Virus record (IMG/VR): IMGVR_UViG_3300043446_004814
Span: 1-29,417 of that record
Length of the DNA: 29,417 bases
From: a virus
Direction: 5' to 3' (one strand)
Shown here: piece after piece, positions 1 to 6,648 of the stretch
Position numbering within the stretch: position 1 is the first letter of the stretch
Layout of the letters: each line of letters starts with the position of its first letter
The notes under the pieces: model-generated
The model's input: the letters and a program-made list of their open reading frames with translations, nothing else
What the model was told of the DNA's origin: nothing
Database searches by the model: none
Made by a program: the position numbers and the translations under genes

Positions 1-292
1 TCTGCCATGCCTGAGGCCGCACGCGCTCGTATGGCACCCGCAGCGCGGTCAGAACCGCTTGAAGGCGTCCATACCCCTCGCCGAAGGTGAAAGCGCTTTT
101 AACGCCCATCTGCGGGCTGCTGTGGACCAACTCCAGCACCGCCCGAGGTTCTGCCAGCGAAATGGCATCGCCGAGCAGGTCGATCAGGTCGCGGTCGGTC
201 TCAGGCATTTTGTGTGCCCATGGGTCGCCGAGGGTTGGGATGAATGCGATGCCGCCGGACAATCCGGGGTCTATGCCGATGTAGAGTTTCAT
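1..292 (-). CDS. RuvC-like Holliday junction resolvase (3' end cut by window)
   Basis: The reading frame starts at the ATG at 292 and runs off the left edge, so about 97 N-terminal residues are seen. They begin MKLYIGIDPGLSGGIAF, the first beta-hairpin of the RuvC/RNase H-like nuclease fold; Asp8 is the expected first metal ligand. A second conserved stretch (LELVHSSPQMGVKSAF, then FGEGYG) matches the E-x-PxxG-x-SxF-xFG pattern of RuvC and phage RuvC-like proteins, with the Glu as second ligand. Such enzymes resolve branched DNA during replication or before packaging. The start overlaps the stop of the upstream helicase gene as ATGA, so it is the last visible gene of the early operon. The catalytic C-terminal Asp residues lie outside the window. 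Confidence 0.85.
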   Translation of the reverse strand, partial: MKLYIGIDPGLSGGIAFIPTLGDPWAHKMPETDRDLIDLLGDAISLAEPRAVLELVHSSPQMGVKSAFTFGEGYGRLQAVLTALRVPYERVRPQAWQ

Positions 293-1560
293 GATTCTTG
301 GAGTTGGGTGAATTTGGCGATGGAGCCGTCCATGTGGACCGGCACCGCGTGGCCGCGCTCGCCGTCGCGGTTCTTGTCGAGTGAAATGAACGATTCGTCC
401 CCGTGCTTAATCATCCACACATGGTCCGAGTGCATGCCGATGGCGCGGGATTCGCGCAGTTTGCCGTCCTCGTTGAGTTGGCTGGCCGTGGCGACCGCGA
501 TGTTGAGTTGGAGCGCCAACGCCTTGAGCCGCCGGGTGATCTCGCTCACATGCTGCTCCCGCGTCTCGTTCGACGCCATCGCCCGCAGGTGGACGAGTTG
601 CACATAGTCCACGATCACGAGGTCGGCTTGGCCCTTGCCCGCGAGGTCACGCGCCGAGGCGTCGATTGATTCCATGTCGGTGAAGCCCGACTCGACCACG
701 AGGCCGGATTGGGAAATCAACCCCGAGGCCGCATTGAATTTCGCCAGCATGTCCTTGTTGACCGCGCCCTTGGCGCCAGCGATGCGAAAGACGCCGACAT
801 TGAATCCAGCCATGTGCGACACCATGCGCGCCAGCACCTGCGTCGCCGGCATCTCCAGCGAGAAGACCGCCACCTTTTTGCCCGCCAGAATCGCCTGCAC
901 CGCCATTTGGATCAGCAGGATCGACTTACCGCCCGAGGTCGGCGCGCCAATCGTCAGGAGTTCCCCACGCTTCACCCCGCCATTCGTCACGCGGTCTAGC
1001 CACTCGATCCCTGTGCCAAACGCCTCCGCCGGTTTGTGGTTCTCCAGCTCCTCCGTCAGCTTGAGCAGGAGGTCTTTCGTCGAAACCCTCGGCCGGTCCA
1101 CCATCATCGCCGCTTCGGAGAGAGCCAGCGACACGCTCGCGATGTCCCCCTCCTGCCGTAGAAACGCCCCCTCGGCCTCCCGCACCGCTGCCAATGCCCG
1201 GCGATACCTCGCCGCGTCCATGAGCGTCGAGCGGTAGATCGCCGCCGTGCCCGGATCGCTTGTGCGAATGTAATCCATCAGCCGTGTGAACTCATCCAAG
1301 CCGCCAATGGCATCCAGCAGCCCCTTCTGCTCGAGCTTCGCCTGCACCGCGAGCGGGTCGGTCTTCATGCCGGTCTCGGCCAGCTCCTTCGTCGTGGCCA
1401 AAATGATTTTGTGCGCCTCCGAAAAAAACAACTCCTCCGGCCAGGACATCACGCGCAGGCACTCGAAGTTTTGCAGGATGCACGAGATCGCGGCCTTTTC
1501 GGCGGTTTCGTTCATTGGCACGCTCGGGAGCATCGGGATAATCTTTGCGCTCGGTGTCAT
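289..1560 (-). CDS. DnaB-type replicative helicase
   Basis: This 423-residue protein has the two-domain layout of DnaB (SF4) helicases. The N-terminal helical domain (about residues 15-95) carries the typical E-KAAISCIL start. The RecA-like motor has Walker A GAPTSGGKS (about 205-213), SLEM (about 234-237), Walker B LVIVD (about 314-318), a TASQLN segment and a KNRDGERG arginine-finger-like stretch near the C-terminus. The helicase would unwind the phage replication fork. A longer frame opens at 1587, but the ATG at 1560 overlaps the upstream stop as ATGA, the spacing used throughout this operon, so I prefer it. Length is slightly short of the usual 440-470. Its neighbours are an initiator-like protein upstream and a RuvC-like resolvase downstream. 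Confidence 0.93.
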   Translation of the reverse strand: MTPSAKIIPMLPSVPMNETAEKAAISCILQNFECLRVMSWPEELFFSEAHKIILATTKELAETGMKTDPLAVQAKLEQKGLLDAIGGLDEFTRLMDYIRTSDPGTAAIYRSTLMDAARYRRALAAVREAEGAFLRQEGDIASVSLALSEAAMMVDRPRVSTKDLLLKLTEELENHKPAEAFGTGIEWLDRVTNGGVKRGELLTIGAPTSGGKSILLIQMAVQAILAGKKVAVFSLEMPATQVLARMVSHMAGFNVGVFRIAGAKGAVNKDMLAKFNAASGLISQSGLVVESGFTDMESIDASARDLAGKGQADLVIVDYVQLVHLRAMASNETREQHVSEITRRLKALALQLNIAVATASQLNEDGKLRESRAIGMHSDHVWMIKHGDESFISLDKNRDGERGHAVPVHMDGSIAKFTQLQES

Positions 1561-2009
1561 ACGCAGGTGGGGAGGAAGCGGTCGCAAGACCGCTCTTTAT
1601 TCTTCTCTTCTCTGGTTACAGATTTGTTACGCTTGCCCCGTAACTTTTCCGTAACGGCATCGTTACCTCGTTTCTTGGCCATCCGCAGGGCCGCAAGTGC
1701 TCTGTCTTTAGAGGTTTGGCTGTTGTGCCGATCGAAGTTCACAAACTCGATTTTGTCGCCTTTCACGATCAACCAACCGCATTTTGCCATCGCTTCGTCG
1801 AAGGTCGGCGTGTGCGTGATTTCGCGGATGATGCGCAGTGCCGTAACGCCCGTTACGCCGTCAGCGTAACAATTCCGTGACGCCCAAGCCCACACCTTCA
1901 CGAGCTTCCCAACCACCGCATCGAGGTCTAATCCGGTGTGCTCGGCAATCGCCGCCACCTCGACCTTCTCGTGCAGGTGGTTCTCCACCTTTATCCATTC
2001 ACCGGCCAT
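1557..2009 (-). CDS. Phage replication initiator-like protein (replisome organiser type)
   Basis: The protein has 150 residues. The N-terminal part (about 1-95) begins with GEWIKVENHLHEKVEVAAIA and reads as a winged-helix domain of the kind found at the N-terminus of phage replisome organisers and DnaT/O-like proteins. After FVNFDRHNSQTSKDRALAA comes a basic stretch with VTREEKNKE; this NFxRHN...K-RA-A...VTREEK wording is typical of phage replication proteins that recruit the helicase. The family assignment is recollection, not a search. Position directly before dnaB (4-nt overlap) supports a role in loading the helicase at the phage origin. Compared with full-length relatives it is short, ending soon after the basic linker, so it may lack a C-terminal helicase-loading domain. 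Confidence 0.6.
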   Translation of the reverse strand: MAGEWIKVENHLHEKVEVAAIAEHTGLDLDAVVGKLVKVWAWASRNCYADGVTGVTALRIIREITHTPTFDEAMAKCGWLIVKGDKIEFVNFDRHNSQTSKDRALAALRMAKKRGNDAVTEKLRGKRNKSVTREEKNKERSCDRFLPTCV

Positions 2010-2010
2010 G

Positions 2011-2280
2011 TTATTTATTCTCCTTCATCAGTTTGATTTGTTCCCAGCGTTTCACCCGGCGCTCAAAGTTCTGCCACCGGATGTATTCCAGCTCCCCCAT
2101 CGCCCCGTCGCGGTGCAGGAGGTCGGCAAACCAGCACCCTTGGGCGGCCATACTCCAACCGGTTGTGTGGATGTGATGGCGAGATTCCAAAACCTCCCTC
2201 GGCCAATCGCGGAGACGCCGGCGCCAATAGCGATGCAGATGCTCGTTTGGGAGAGTTCCAAAGAGGTCGAGTTGAGTCAT
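2011..2280 (-). CDS. Hypothetical early phage protein, 89 aa
   Basis: I do not recognise this protein. It begins MTQLDLFGTL and is rich in Trp, Arg and His, with a basic amphipathic C-terminus (ERRVKRWEQIKLMKENK) that could contact nucleic acid. The start overlaps the upstream 65-aa gene as ATGA, and the stop lies one base before the start of the initiator-like gene. This tight coupling is the main reason to accept it. A role in early metabolism or replication is inferred from position only. There is no signal peptide or membrane segment. Confidence 0.6.
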   Translation of the reverse strand: MTQLDLFGTLPNEHLHRYWRRRLRDWPREVLESRHHIHTTGWSMAAQGCWFADLLHRDGAMGELEYIRWQNFERRVKRWEQIKLMKENK

Positions 2281-2474
2281 TTCCTACCCTTCATAATGTT
2301 TGCATTGCGCTCGATGTATTTCCGCACCCGCTCCATGTCCGCCTCGGCCTCCGCCTGTTCCTCGAGGCCGTAGGTGTGCCGGTAGTTCGGCAGCGGCTCC
2401 CCTCGCTGGATGCGCGGCCCGATCGGGCAACCGTTGGCGCAAATGGCTAAACGGAGGGTGATTTCAGGGAGCAT
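2277..2474 (-). CDS. Hypothetical early phage protein, 65 aa
   Basis: This small unrecognised protein carries a CANGCPIGPR stretch (two Cys three residues apart) in the N-terminal third. An acidic, Ala/Glu-rich helix (YGLEEQAEAEADMERV) and a basic end follow. It starts at an ATG 4 bases after the upstream stop and ends in an ATGA overlap with the next gene, as expected for a real member of the operon. No function can be assigned. The two Cys alone are too few for a clear zinc site unless it dimerises. Confidence 0.5.
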   Translation of the reverse strand: MLPEITLRLAICANGCPIGPRIQRGEPLPNYRHTYGLEEQAEAEADMERVRKYIERNANIMKGRK

Positions 2475-2478
2475 AGGT

Positions 2479-2841
2479 TTAAAGAATTGGCGCTCTGGAA
2501 AAAATGTAGAGGCGCGTATTTGGATGCCATGGCCCCGGATTCATTGACTGCAATACGCAGCCGTGATCTTCGGCAAACTTTTCAGCGAGTTGCAAATGAT
2601 CGCCATAAGGTTGCGTGATAACGCTCCTATCTCTTCCAATCTCTATGCTTCCCCAATGATCCCAGAGCCCCTGATAATCCCGGTCGTTTATGAAATGCAT
2701 CATATGCGACTCTCCCTTTTGCCACTTCCCTTTGCTGATCGCTGTTTTACGAATTAATGTTTTAAACCAGAGCGGGAAATGATGATGCTTGTAAGTCGGA
2801 TTATATTCTAATACAGCCGCATGGCCTGTTTTTGGTTTCAT
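2479..2841 (-). CDS. Hypothetical early phage protein, 120 aa
   Basis: I do not recognise this soluble protein. It is rich in aromatic residues and His (YKHHHFPLWFKTL, HMMHFINDRDYQGLWDHWG) and ends with a Pro/Trp/His segment (PGPWHPNTRLYIFSR). The coding DNA is visibly more AT-rich than its neighbours, which suggests a separate origin (a moron-like insertion) inside the early operon. The start ATG at 2841 follows a 42-nt gap after the SSB-like gene. Confidence 0.6.
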   Translation of the reverse strand: MKPKTGHAAVLEYNPTYKHHHFPLWFKTLIRKTAISKGKWQKGESHMMHFINDRDYQGLWDHWGSIEIGRDRSVITQPYGDHLQLAEKFAEDHGCVLQSMNPGPWHPNTRLYIFSRAPIL

Positions 2842-2883
2842 AATTTATTTGCGCGTATCCACGCCGCGCCCCGGAGTGTTGAA

Positions 2884-3318
2884 TCAGAACGGGATATCGT
2901 CCGTCTCTTTGGCAGCCTTGGCCTTCGGCGCTGGGGCCGAGGATTTGGGTGAAACCCATCGCTCGAGGGTATTGAAGCGATGGCCGGCGTCGGCTCCCTC
3001 TTCCTCGCCAAGAACGACCGTGGCCGTCTTGCCGATGAAATCCTCGGGCTGCACATCCACTTCCTCCCCTGGCACCACGGCGAACCCGCAGGCTTCGCGC
3101 ACTTGGTCGATCTTCCACCCCGCTTTTTCGGTGAATGTCAGGTGCTCGTGGACTTCCGGCCCCTTCGCTCCCTCGCCGATCTCCACGCGGCAGATGAGTT
3201 TGATCATGGGGTTCCCCGCCTTGGATAGCTTCTCCATGGCGTTGACGATTTCGACTTTGTAGGTTCCCGGCTCTACGAAATAGACGGGTTTCGGTTCGGA
3301 TTGTTTGTAGGTAGGCAT
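2884..3318 (-). CDS. Single-stranded DNA-binding protein-like, SSB-type acidic tip
   Basis: The protein has 144 residues. The body (about 1-115) reads as a beta-rich OB-like domain (PGTYKVEIVNAMEKLSKAG, PMIKLICRVEIGEGAKG) similar to the DUF669-type proteins that phages carry in recombination modules. A Pro/Ala/Lys-rich linker follows and the protein ends exactly in DDIPF, the acidic tip by which bacterial SSB recruits partner proteins. The family link is recollection; the terminal motif is seen directly. It lies immediately before the nuclease and RecA-like ATPase genes (2-nt gap to the upstream stop), so the three probably act together in ssDNA handling during replication and recombination. 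Confidence 0.75.
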   Translation of the reverse strand: MPTYKQSEPKPVYFVEPGTYKVEIVNAMEKLSKAGNPMIKLICRVEIGEGAKGPEVHEHLTFTEKAGWKIDQVREACGFAVVPGEEVDVQPEDFIGKTATVVLGEEEGADAGHRFNTLERWVSPKSSAPAPKAKAAKETDDIPF

Positions 3319-3319
3319 A

Positions 3320-4369
3320 TTATTTCTTTGTTTTGATTTGGCGGAGGGTTGTGATCGGTGCTCCGGCTTTCACCGCGGACTCGTCCACCTCCACGCCGGC
3401 ATCGGCGCAGAACTGGCGAAATTTCTCGGCGCTCATTTTCCCGCCCAAGGCGAGGATGAGCGTCTCTTTGCTGACATTGGCGGAGGCCCGAGCGATGGCA
3501 TCGGCCTCGACGAACTGACGCCCCGCGCCAGTCGTGACCTTCCAGCCGGGGATGTCCTCACCAGCGGCGAGGCGTTCTTTCAGCGCATCCATCACCGGCT
3601 CGGCGATTTGCTTCTCGGCGAGTTTCCAGTTGGCGGCGAAGGCCGAAAGCTCGACCGGATTGGCGAGGATTTGGTCGCGGATCTCGGCAAGGGAGGTCTC
3701 GGACTTGACCAACGCCAGCGCCTCGGAGGATTGACGCACCAAGGCCCGACACCCGTTAGCATGAGCGCACCAGCCGCAATACTCATTTGGCGTCGGCTCC
3801 GCCAACCGGCTCGACGCCTCGGCGATCGTGTTGCTGACGATGGCCTCCGCCTGGTCGCGGGTGAAATCGTAGGTGCGGCGGAGTCGCTGATCGACATAGA
3901 TCACATGGGCCGTCCACGAGTTGGCGAAATGCTCGACCATGCAGGCGAGGGCGTAGGCCGCGAGCTGCTGGCGGTAGTTCCGCACTTGGCCGCACTTGAT
4001 GTCGGACACCCATTTCGCCCGAACGCATACCGCGTCGGCCGTTCCGGGTTTCGAGAGGCCCGGCACCTCCATGCCAAGATGCTCCTCCCGAGTTTCCACA
4101 TGGTAGCCGCCCGACAGGGTGCGGAGTTCATCCACGCCCCACCGCGCCACAGCCTGATCCTCAGCGGCAAGGCCGTCGTAGGTGGTCGGATCGTCAACCA
4201 AAAGCTCCCTGATAGCCTTGTCTAGAAGCGTTCCACGCTCGGCTGCCGCGCTGGTGCCGGGTGCGCTCGTGTAAAGCGCGCACTCGGCCAGCTTTGGCAG
4301 GGAACTCGGACTGATCTCCTTTACCACCAACTCTGTGACCTCTGTGTCCTTTGTGGTTAATCCGCTCAC
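3320..4369 (-). CDS. PD-(D/E)XK nuclease with probable 4Fe-4S cluster (DUF2800/AddB/Cas4-like exonuclease)
   Basis: This is a 349-residue RecB-family nuclease. Visible motifs are GTAD (Asp112), SDIKCG (Asp123 and Lys125) and QLAAY (the QxxxY motif, about 135-139). Cys30 and the cluster CGWCAHANGC (Cys198, Cys201, Cys207) give the one-plus-three Cys spacing of AddB/Cas4-type Fe-S nucleases. The likely role is 5' or 3' resection that makes ssDNA for the phage recombination system encoded by its neighbours. The start is GTG, overlapping the upstream ATPase stop as GTGA. Residues 4-14 (LTTKDTEVTEL) are encoded by a repeat-like sequence and may not belong to the fold, which would begin near KEISPSSLPKLAEC. 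Confidence 0.82.
   Translation of the reverse strand: MSGLTTKDTEVTELVVKEISPSSLPKLAECALYTSAPGTSAAAERGTLLDKAIRELLVDDPTTYDGLAAEDQAVARWGVDELRTLSGGYHVETREEHLGMEVPGLSKPGTADAVCVRAKWVSDIKCGQVRNYRQQLAAYALACMVEHFANSWTAHVIYVDQRLRRTYDFTRDQAEAIVSNTIAEASSRLAEPTPNEYCGWCAHANGCRALVRQSSEALALVKSETSLAEIRDQILANPVELSAFAANWKLAEKQIAEPVMDALKERLAAGEDIPGWKVTTGAGRQFVEADAIARASANVSKETLILALGGKMSAEKFRQFCADAGVEVDESAVKAGAPITTLRQIKTKK
4330..4360 (-). repeat. AACCACAAAGGACACAGAGG-type dispersed repeat inside a coding start
   Basis: Read on the minus strand, this stretch is TTAACCACAAAGGACACAGA followed by GGTCACAGAG. I recall the ACCACAAAGGACACAGAGG motif as a common short dispersed element in many environmental bacterial genomes, where it is translated as TTKDTEDTE-like peptides at spurious or extended starts. 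Here it forms residues 4-14 of the nuclease gene. Only one copy is present in the window, so its repeat nature is knowledge-based. Confidence 0.45.
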
Positions 4370-5298
4370 GCTGCCACCTCCATCTGTGCGGCCTTGGCCT
4401 TGGCGACCAAAGCCTCGGGCCGTGCTACGATCTGGGCGCGGAGTTTCGGAGCCGCGTCACGCCATGTCTGCCCCTCGGTCAGCGAGCCATTAGCGAGGAG
4501 GAAGGCGTTGACGATCTCCTCGTTGTCCTCGAGCGTCGCCACCGACTCGCGGCCGATGATCTCCACCGCAGGCGCCGAGGTTTTGGCTTTCGCCACCGGC
4601 TGGAAGAGGTGCGCCACCGCGCTCCACTCCATCGGAATCTCGTCAGGGAGGCCGCTGCGGGTCTTTGCGTCGTAAGCGGCGCTGTGCGTGGTATAAATCA
4701 CGCGCTCCTTGCCCCCGATCCCCTTGGCCTTGCCGCCGTCGTTGGTCACCGATTTCGTTTTGAATCGGAAAAACCAGAGTTCATCGGCCCACTCTTTCAC
4801 GAGAGGCGAGGATTGCTTGGAGAGCTTTAGCTCGTAGCGGTCGTAAGCGGCCAGGATGTCCGGCGGTTCCGTGCGCTGAACCTTCGAGTGAGCGATAACC
4901 ACCACATTTTTGCCGCACTCGATCAGGCGATCCAAGGCACCGAGGAACCGGCTCATCTTTTCGGCCGCCATCACCCAGCCCTTGCCGAAACCGAAATCCT
5001 CGACCGATTGCTTCTTGTTAGCCGCCAAGAGGTCTTCCACCGCCAACCGCTCCGCCCAATCCGCCGAGTCGATGACCACCGTGCCGTATTCCGTTTTGCC
5101 CACCTCGGCGATGCACTCGCCGAGTTGCTTCCACGAGTCCACCGCCACGCGATCCACATCGAGGTGCGCCGTGCCGCCCTCGATGTCGAGGAATAATGGC
5201 TTGGGGAATTGAGCCGCAAAGGTGGATTTGCCAACGCTTTCGACCCCGTAAATCACGACCCGCTGTGGTCGTTGTTGTTTTCCAGATATTATTTTCAT
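4366..5298 (-). CDS. RecA-like AAA ATPase (AAA_24 / Sak4-like recombination protein)
   Basis: The protein has 310 residues. Walker A GVESVGKST lies at about 18-26, followed by PKPLFLDIEGG, the signature of phage AAA_24/Sak4-type ATPases. Walker B VVIDS is near 74-78, and a VVVIAHSKV strand sits in the middle. These proteins are RecA-fold single-strand annealing or DNA-binding ATPases acting with phage SSB and exonuclease. All three are adjacent here, forming a recombination module. The C-terminal about 90 residues are Ala/Lys-rich and less conserved in appearance. The ATG at 5298 is preceded by about 90 nt of non-coding DNA, a possible internal transcript start or processing site; I see no clear promoter there. 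Confidence 0.82.
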   Translation of the reverse strand: MKIISGKQQRPQRVVIYGVESVGKSTFAAQFPKPLFLDIEGGTAHLDVDRVAVDSWKQLGECIAEVGKTEYGTVVIDSADWAERLAVEDLLAANKKQSVEDFGFGKGWVMAAEKMSRFLGALDRLIECGKNVVVIAHSKVQRTEPPDILAAYDRYELKLSKQSSPLVKEWADELWFFRFKTKSVTNDGGKAKGIGGKERVIYTTHSAAYDAKTRSGLPDEIPMEWSAVAHLFQPVAKAKTSAPAVEIIGRESVATLEDNEEIVNAFLLANGSLTEGQTWRDAAPKLRAQIVARPEALVAKAKAAQMEVAA

Positions 5299-5392
5299 GT
5301 CACTCTTTCGTTGTTATTGTTGCGCGTTGTTGGGGATGCGCGCCCCCCGATGGCTCCTGCCGCCAGTTAGGGACTAGCGACATAGCCGAAAT

Positions 5393-5545
5393 TCAGTCCT
5401 CGAAGTCCTCCCACTCCTGCCAGCGGCGGCGCTTCTCTTGCTGGTCGCGCATCCGCAGCCACATGTTGCGTTGGCCCGCCCAGTAGCAGGCCCACATCGA
5501 GAGAAAGGTCAGGAGGCTCAGCGCCAATGCCGTCGTGCCGCTCAT
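5393..5545 (-). CDS. Small single-pass membrane protein, 50 aa
   Basis: From the ATG at 5545 the protein begins MSGTTALALSLLTFLSMWACYWAG: one hydrophobic segment (about residues 5-24), then a very basic and Trp/Glu-rich tail (LRMRDQQEKRRRWQEWEDFED), so it is probably N-out with a cytoplasmic tail. A longer frame starts at 5590, but the start at 5545 overlaps the upstream stop as ATGA and removes an implausible Gly-rich leader. Function unknown. Confidence 0.6.
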   Translation of the reverse strand: MSGTTALALSLLTFLSMWACYWAGQRNMWLRMRDQQEKRRRWQEWEDFED

Positions 5546-5724
5546 TCCACTTCCTCCCCAGCCGCCGGCCAATTTTCGTAAGTCTCCCAAATCTCGGGAA
5601 AGGCCGCCTTGAGTCTTTGCAGATTGTCCGGATCAGCCGCCGCCGAGGCGTGAGCCAAAGCCCGCACAAACGCCCCGCCGAATCGGTGCATGAATTCGAT
5701 CGCCTTGAGTTCTTGGATCGTCAT
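5542..5724 (-). CDS. Hypothetical early phage protein, 60 aa
   Basis: This small soluble protein is mostly helical by composition (MTIQELKAIEFMHRFGGAF...) with an acidic end (YENWPAAGEEVE). Both ends are coupled to neighbours by ATGA overlaps (5721-5724 and 5542-5545), which is the main support. No family recognised. The residues PDNLQRLKAAFPEIWETY resemble short phage accessory proteins of unknown role. Confidence 0.6.
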   Translation of the reverse strand: MTIQELKAIEFMHRFGGAFVRALAHASAAADPDNLQRLKAAFPEIWETYENWPAAGEEVE

Positions 5725-5912
5725 CGGGCATCCTCCGGTGGTGGTGGAAACGGCATCCAGTGCGTGACATCAATGTCGATCTGGCAGGCATTGACCCACC
5801 GCCAGATGCGACCGTCGTGGAACCCGGCCTCCACATGCCCGTCCTCGGCGGCGACGATGACATCGGTGTCCGAGTCCGGCATTTGATCCTCCACGGAAAG
5901 CCAGCCGCTCAT
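5721..5912 (-). CDS. DUF551-like protein, 63 aa
   Basis: The protein matches the pattern of DUF551: a start with W-SVEDQMPDSDTDVIVA, a middle with G-HVEAGFHDG--WRWV, and an end with THWMPFPPPPED. This family is frequent in phages and prophages, usually in early regions, with no established function. Length is typical (about 60-70 residues). It is coupled to both neighbours by ATGA overlaps. The family identification is from the motif order, not a search. Confidence 0.75.
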   Translation of the reverse strand: MSGWLSVEDQMPDSDTDVIVAAEDGHVEAGFHDGRIWRWVNACQIDIDVTHWMPFPPPPEDAR

Positions 5913-6016
5913 CGTGCCAGCCTCCCCGTCAGCGCCAGAAGCAAGACCGGCACGGCGATGATTTGAATGAACTCGAGCGCGTAGCCGAGACAGCGGAGCG
6001 TCGTATCGGCGTCCAT
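5909..6016 (-). CDS. Tiny membrane protein, 35 aa
   Basis: The frame reads MDADTTLRCLGYALEFIQ and then IIAVPVLLLALTGRLAR before a TGA. It has one hydrophobic helix (about 14-31). The start shares a base with the upstream stop (TAATG) and the end overlaps the DUF551 start as ATGA; these two couplings argue for a real gene despite its size. No function recognised. Confidence 0.55.
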   Translation of the reverse strand: MDADTTLRCLGYALEFIQIIAVPVLLLALTGRLAR

Positions 6017-6165
6017 TATTTCGCCCTCCGTTCGAAGACCACCGCGAAAGGCGTGACCTTAAATGTGCGCCAGAATTTCAGCCGCGCCTCGGCCGGCGTA
6101 GCCGCGTGGATGTAGTCGCCGAAGGGTCCGTAAATGCCGTTGGCGGTGCAGAGGTAGAGATTCAT
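6016..6165 (-). CDS. Hypothetical early phage protein, 49 aa
   Basis: From the ATG at 6165 the protein reads MNLYLCTANGIYGPFGDYIH and continues AATPAEARLKFWRTFKVTPF with a basic end. The pattern (YLCT-NGIYG--GDYIHAATPAEARLKFWRTF) looks like a compact alpha/beta fold seen in small phage proteins with an A-x-EA helix. A longer frame extends to 6423 but would overlap the whole HTH gene. The TAATG coupling at 6165 supports the short start. Function unknown. Confidence 0.6.
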   Translation of the reverse strand: MNLYLCTANGIYGPFGDYIHAATPAEARLKFWRTFKVTPFAVVFERRAK

Positions 6166-6371
6166 TAGGCAGCCCTCCTCGTAGCCATCGCGGCGGCTTT
6201 GGCTGCTTTGTTCCCTTTGGTGCAGGCCAGCGAATTCGTTACCTCTTCCAGCGACCGGAACCGCCAGTCGCGGCCAACCTTGAAGGCAGGGATCAAATTT
6301 AGGCGGGCATATTTGCGAACCGTAAAAGGCGCCAGATGGATCGCCTCGGCGAGTTGATCGACGGTGATCAT
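6165..6371 (-). CDS. HTH_17/MerR-like DNA-binding protein, possible excisionase
   Basis: The 68-residue protein begins MITVDQLAEAIHLAPFTVRKYARLNLIPAFKVGRDWRFRSLEEV, a classic excisionase-type winged HTH: helix-turn-helix at about 5-25, then the wing K-GRDWRF. Proteins of this class (Xis, AlpA) bend DNA at attachment sites or regulate early genes. It is the second gene of the leftward early operon, coupled by ATGA to the RHH regulator, and int lies about 0.6 kb away, so a recombination-directionality role is plausible. A second role as transcription factor cannot be excluded. The C-terminus is a basic Ala/Lys tail. Confidence 0.75.
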   Translation of the reverse strand: MITVDQLAEAIHLAPFTVRKYARLNLIPAFKVGRDWRFRSLEEVTNSLACTKGNKAAKAAAMATRRAA

Positions 6372-6529
6372 TTCCGCGCCCTCCGTCCATCGTTGTCCTT
6401 TTGCTTCTTGATCGCTTGGGCAATCAAACGGCTGATCGGAGTCCCTCCATTTTTCTCCGCCTTTTCCTTCAGATACTCGAAGAGGTCTGTCGGCAGGCTC
6501 AGGCTTGTTTTCACATATGCGGTTTGCAT
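6368..6529 (-). CDS. Ribbon-helix-helix regulator, first gene of early operon (Cro-like position)
   Basis: From the ATG at 6529 the protein has 53 residues: MQTAYVKTSLSLPTDLFEYL, then a long helix with EKAEKNGGTPISRLIAQAIK and a basic tail. The beta-strand KTSLSLP, helix and second helix after a Gly turn are the CopG/Arc/MetJ ribbon-helix-helix layout. An upstream extension to 6580 would read through the operator repeats and is rejected. There is no Shine-Dalgarno; the start sits right beside the GGTGCTACCG repeats. Being the first gene leftward and facing another RHH gene, it is a good Cro-like candidate. Confidence 0.8.
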   Translation of the reverse strand: MQTAYVKTSLSLPTDLFEYLKEKAEKNGGTPISRLIAQAIKKQKDNDGRRARK

Positions 6530-6564
6530 GGTGCTACCGATAGCTCCGGTGCTACCGGTGTAGC
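6530..6564. promoter_or_regulatory. Operator candidate: two GGTGCTACCG repeats over the early gene start
   Basis: GGTGCTACCG occurs at 6530-6539 and again at 6548-6557, 18 bp apart (about two helical turns). The second copy is part of an inverted repeat, GCTAC-CGGT-GTAGC (6551-6564). The cluster abuts the ATG of the leftward RHH gene and lies downstream of a TTGACA box, where a bound protein would block early transcription or translation. RHH proteins typically bind tandem or palindromic 6-8 bp sites. Confidence 0.65.
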
Positions 6565-6574
6565 AATAAAAATA

Positions 6575-6580
6575 TGTCAA
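6575..6580 (-). promoter_or_regulatory. Candidate -35 box (TTGACA) of the leftward early promoter
   Basis: The minus strand reads TTGACA at 6580-6575, a perfect sigma70 -35 hexamer, about 50 bases before the ATG of the first early gene. It is followed by an AT-rich stretch (TATTTTTATTG) and the operator repeats. No convincing -10 hexamer stands at 16-18 bp (GGTAGC is the nearest), so this is a partial match only. Confidence 0.4.
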
Positions 6581-6648
6581 TGGGGTGTTCTGCTTAGATG
6601 AAAATTTCTCTTGACTTCCGCATGGACACTAGGTTTGCGGGCGAAAAT

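Noticed and set aside
1561-1587. Nine extra residues (MRPLPPHLR) at the helicase N-terminus
   Set aside because: They lie in the C-terminal codons of the upstream gene; the ATG at 1560 with ATGA overlap is better supported.
3338-4225. 295-residue plus-strand frame opposite the nuclease gene
   Set aside because: It is a shadow of the GC-rich codon pattern of the minus-strand nuclease; no motif, no ribosome-binding site.
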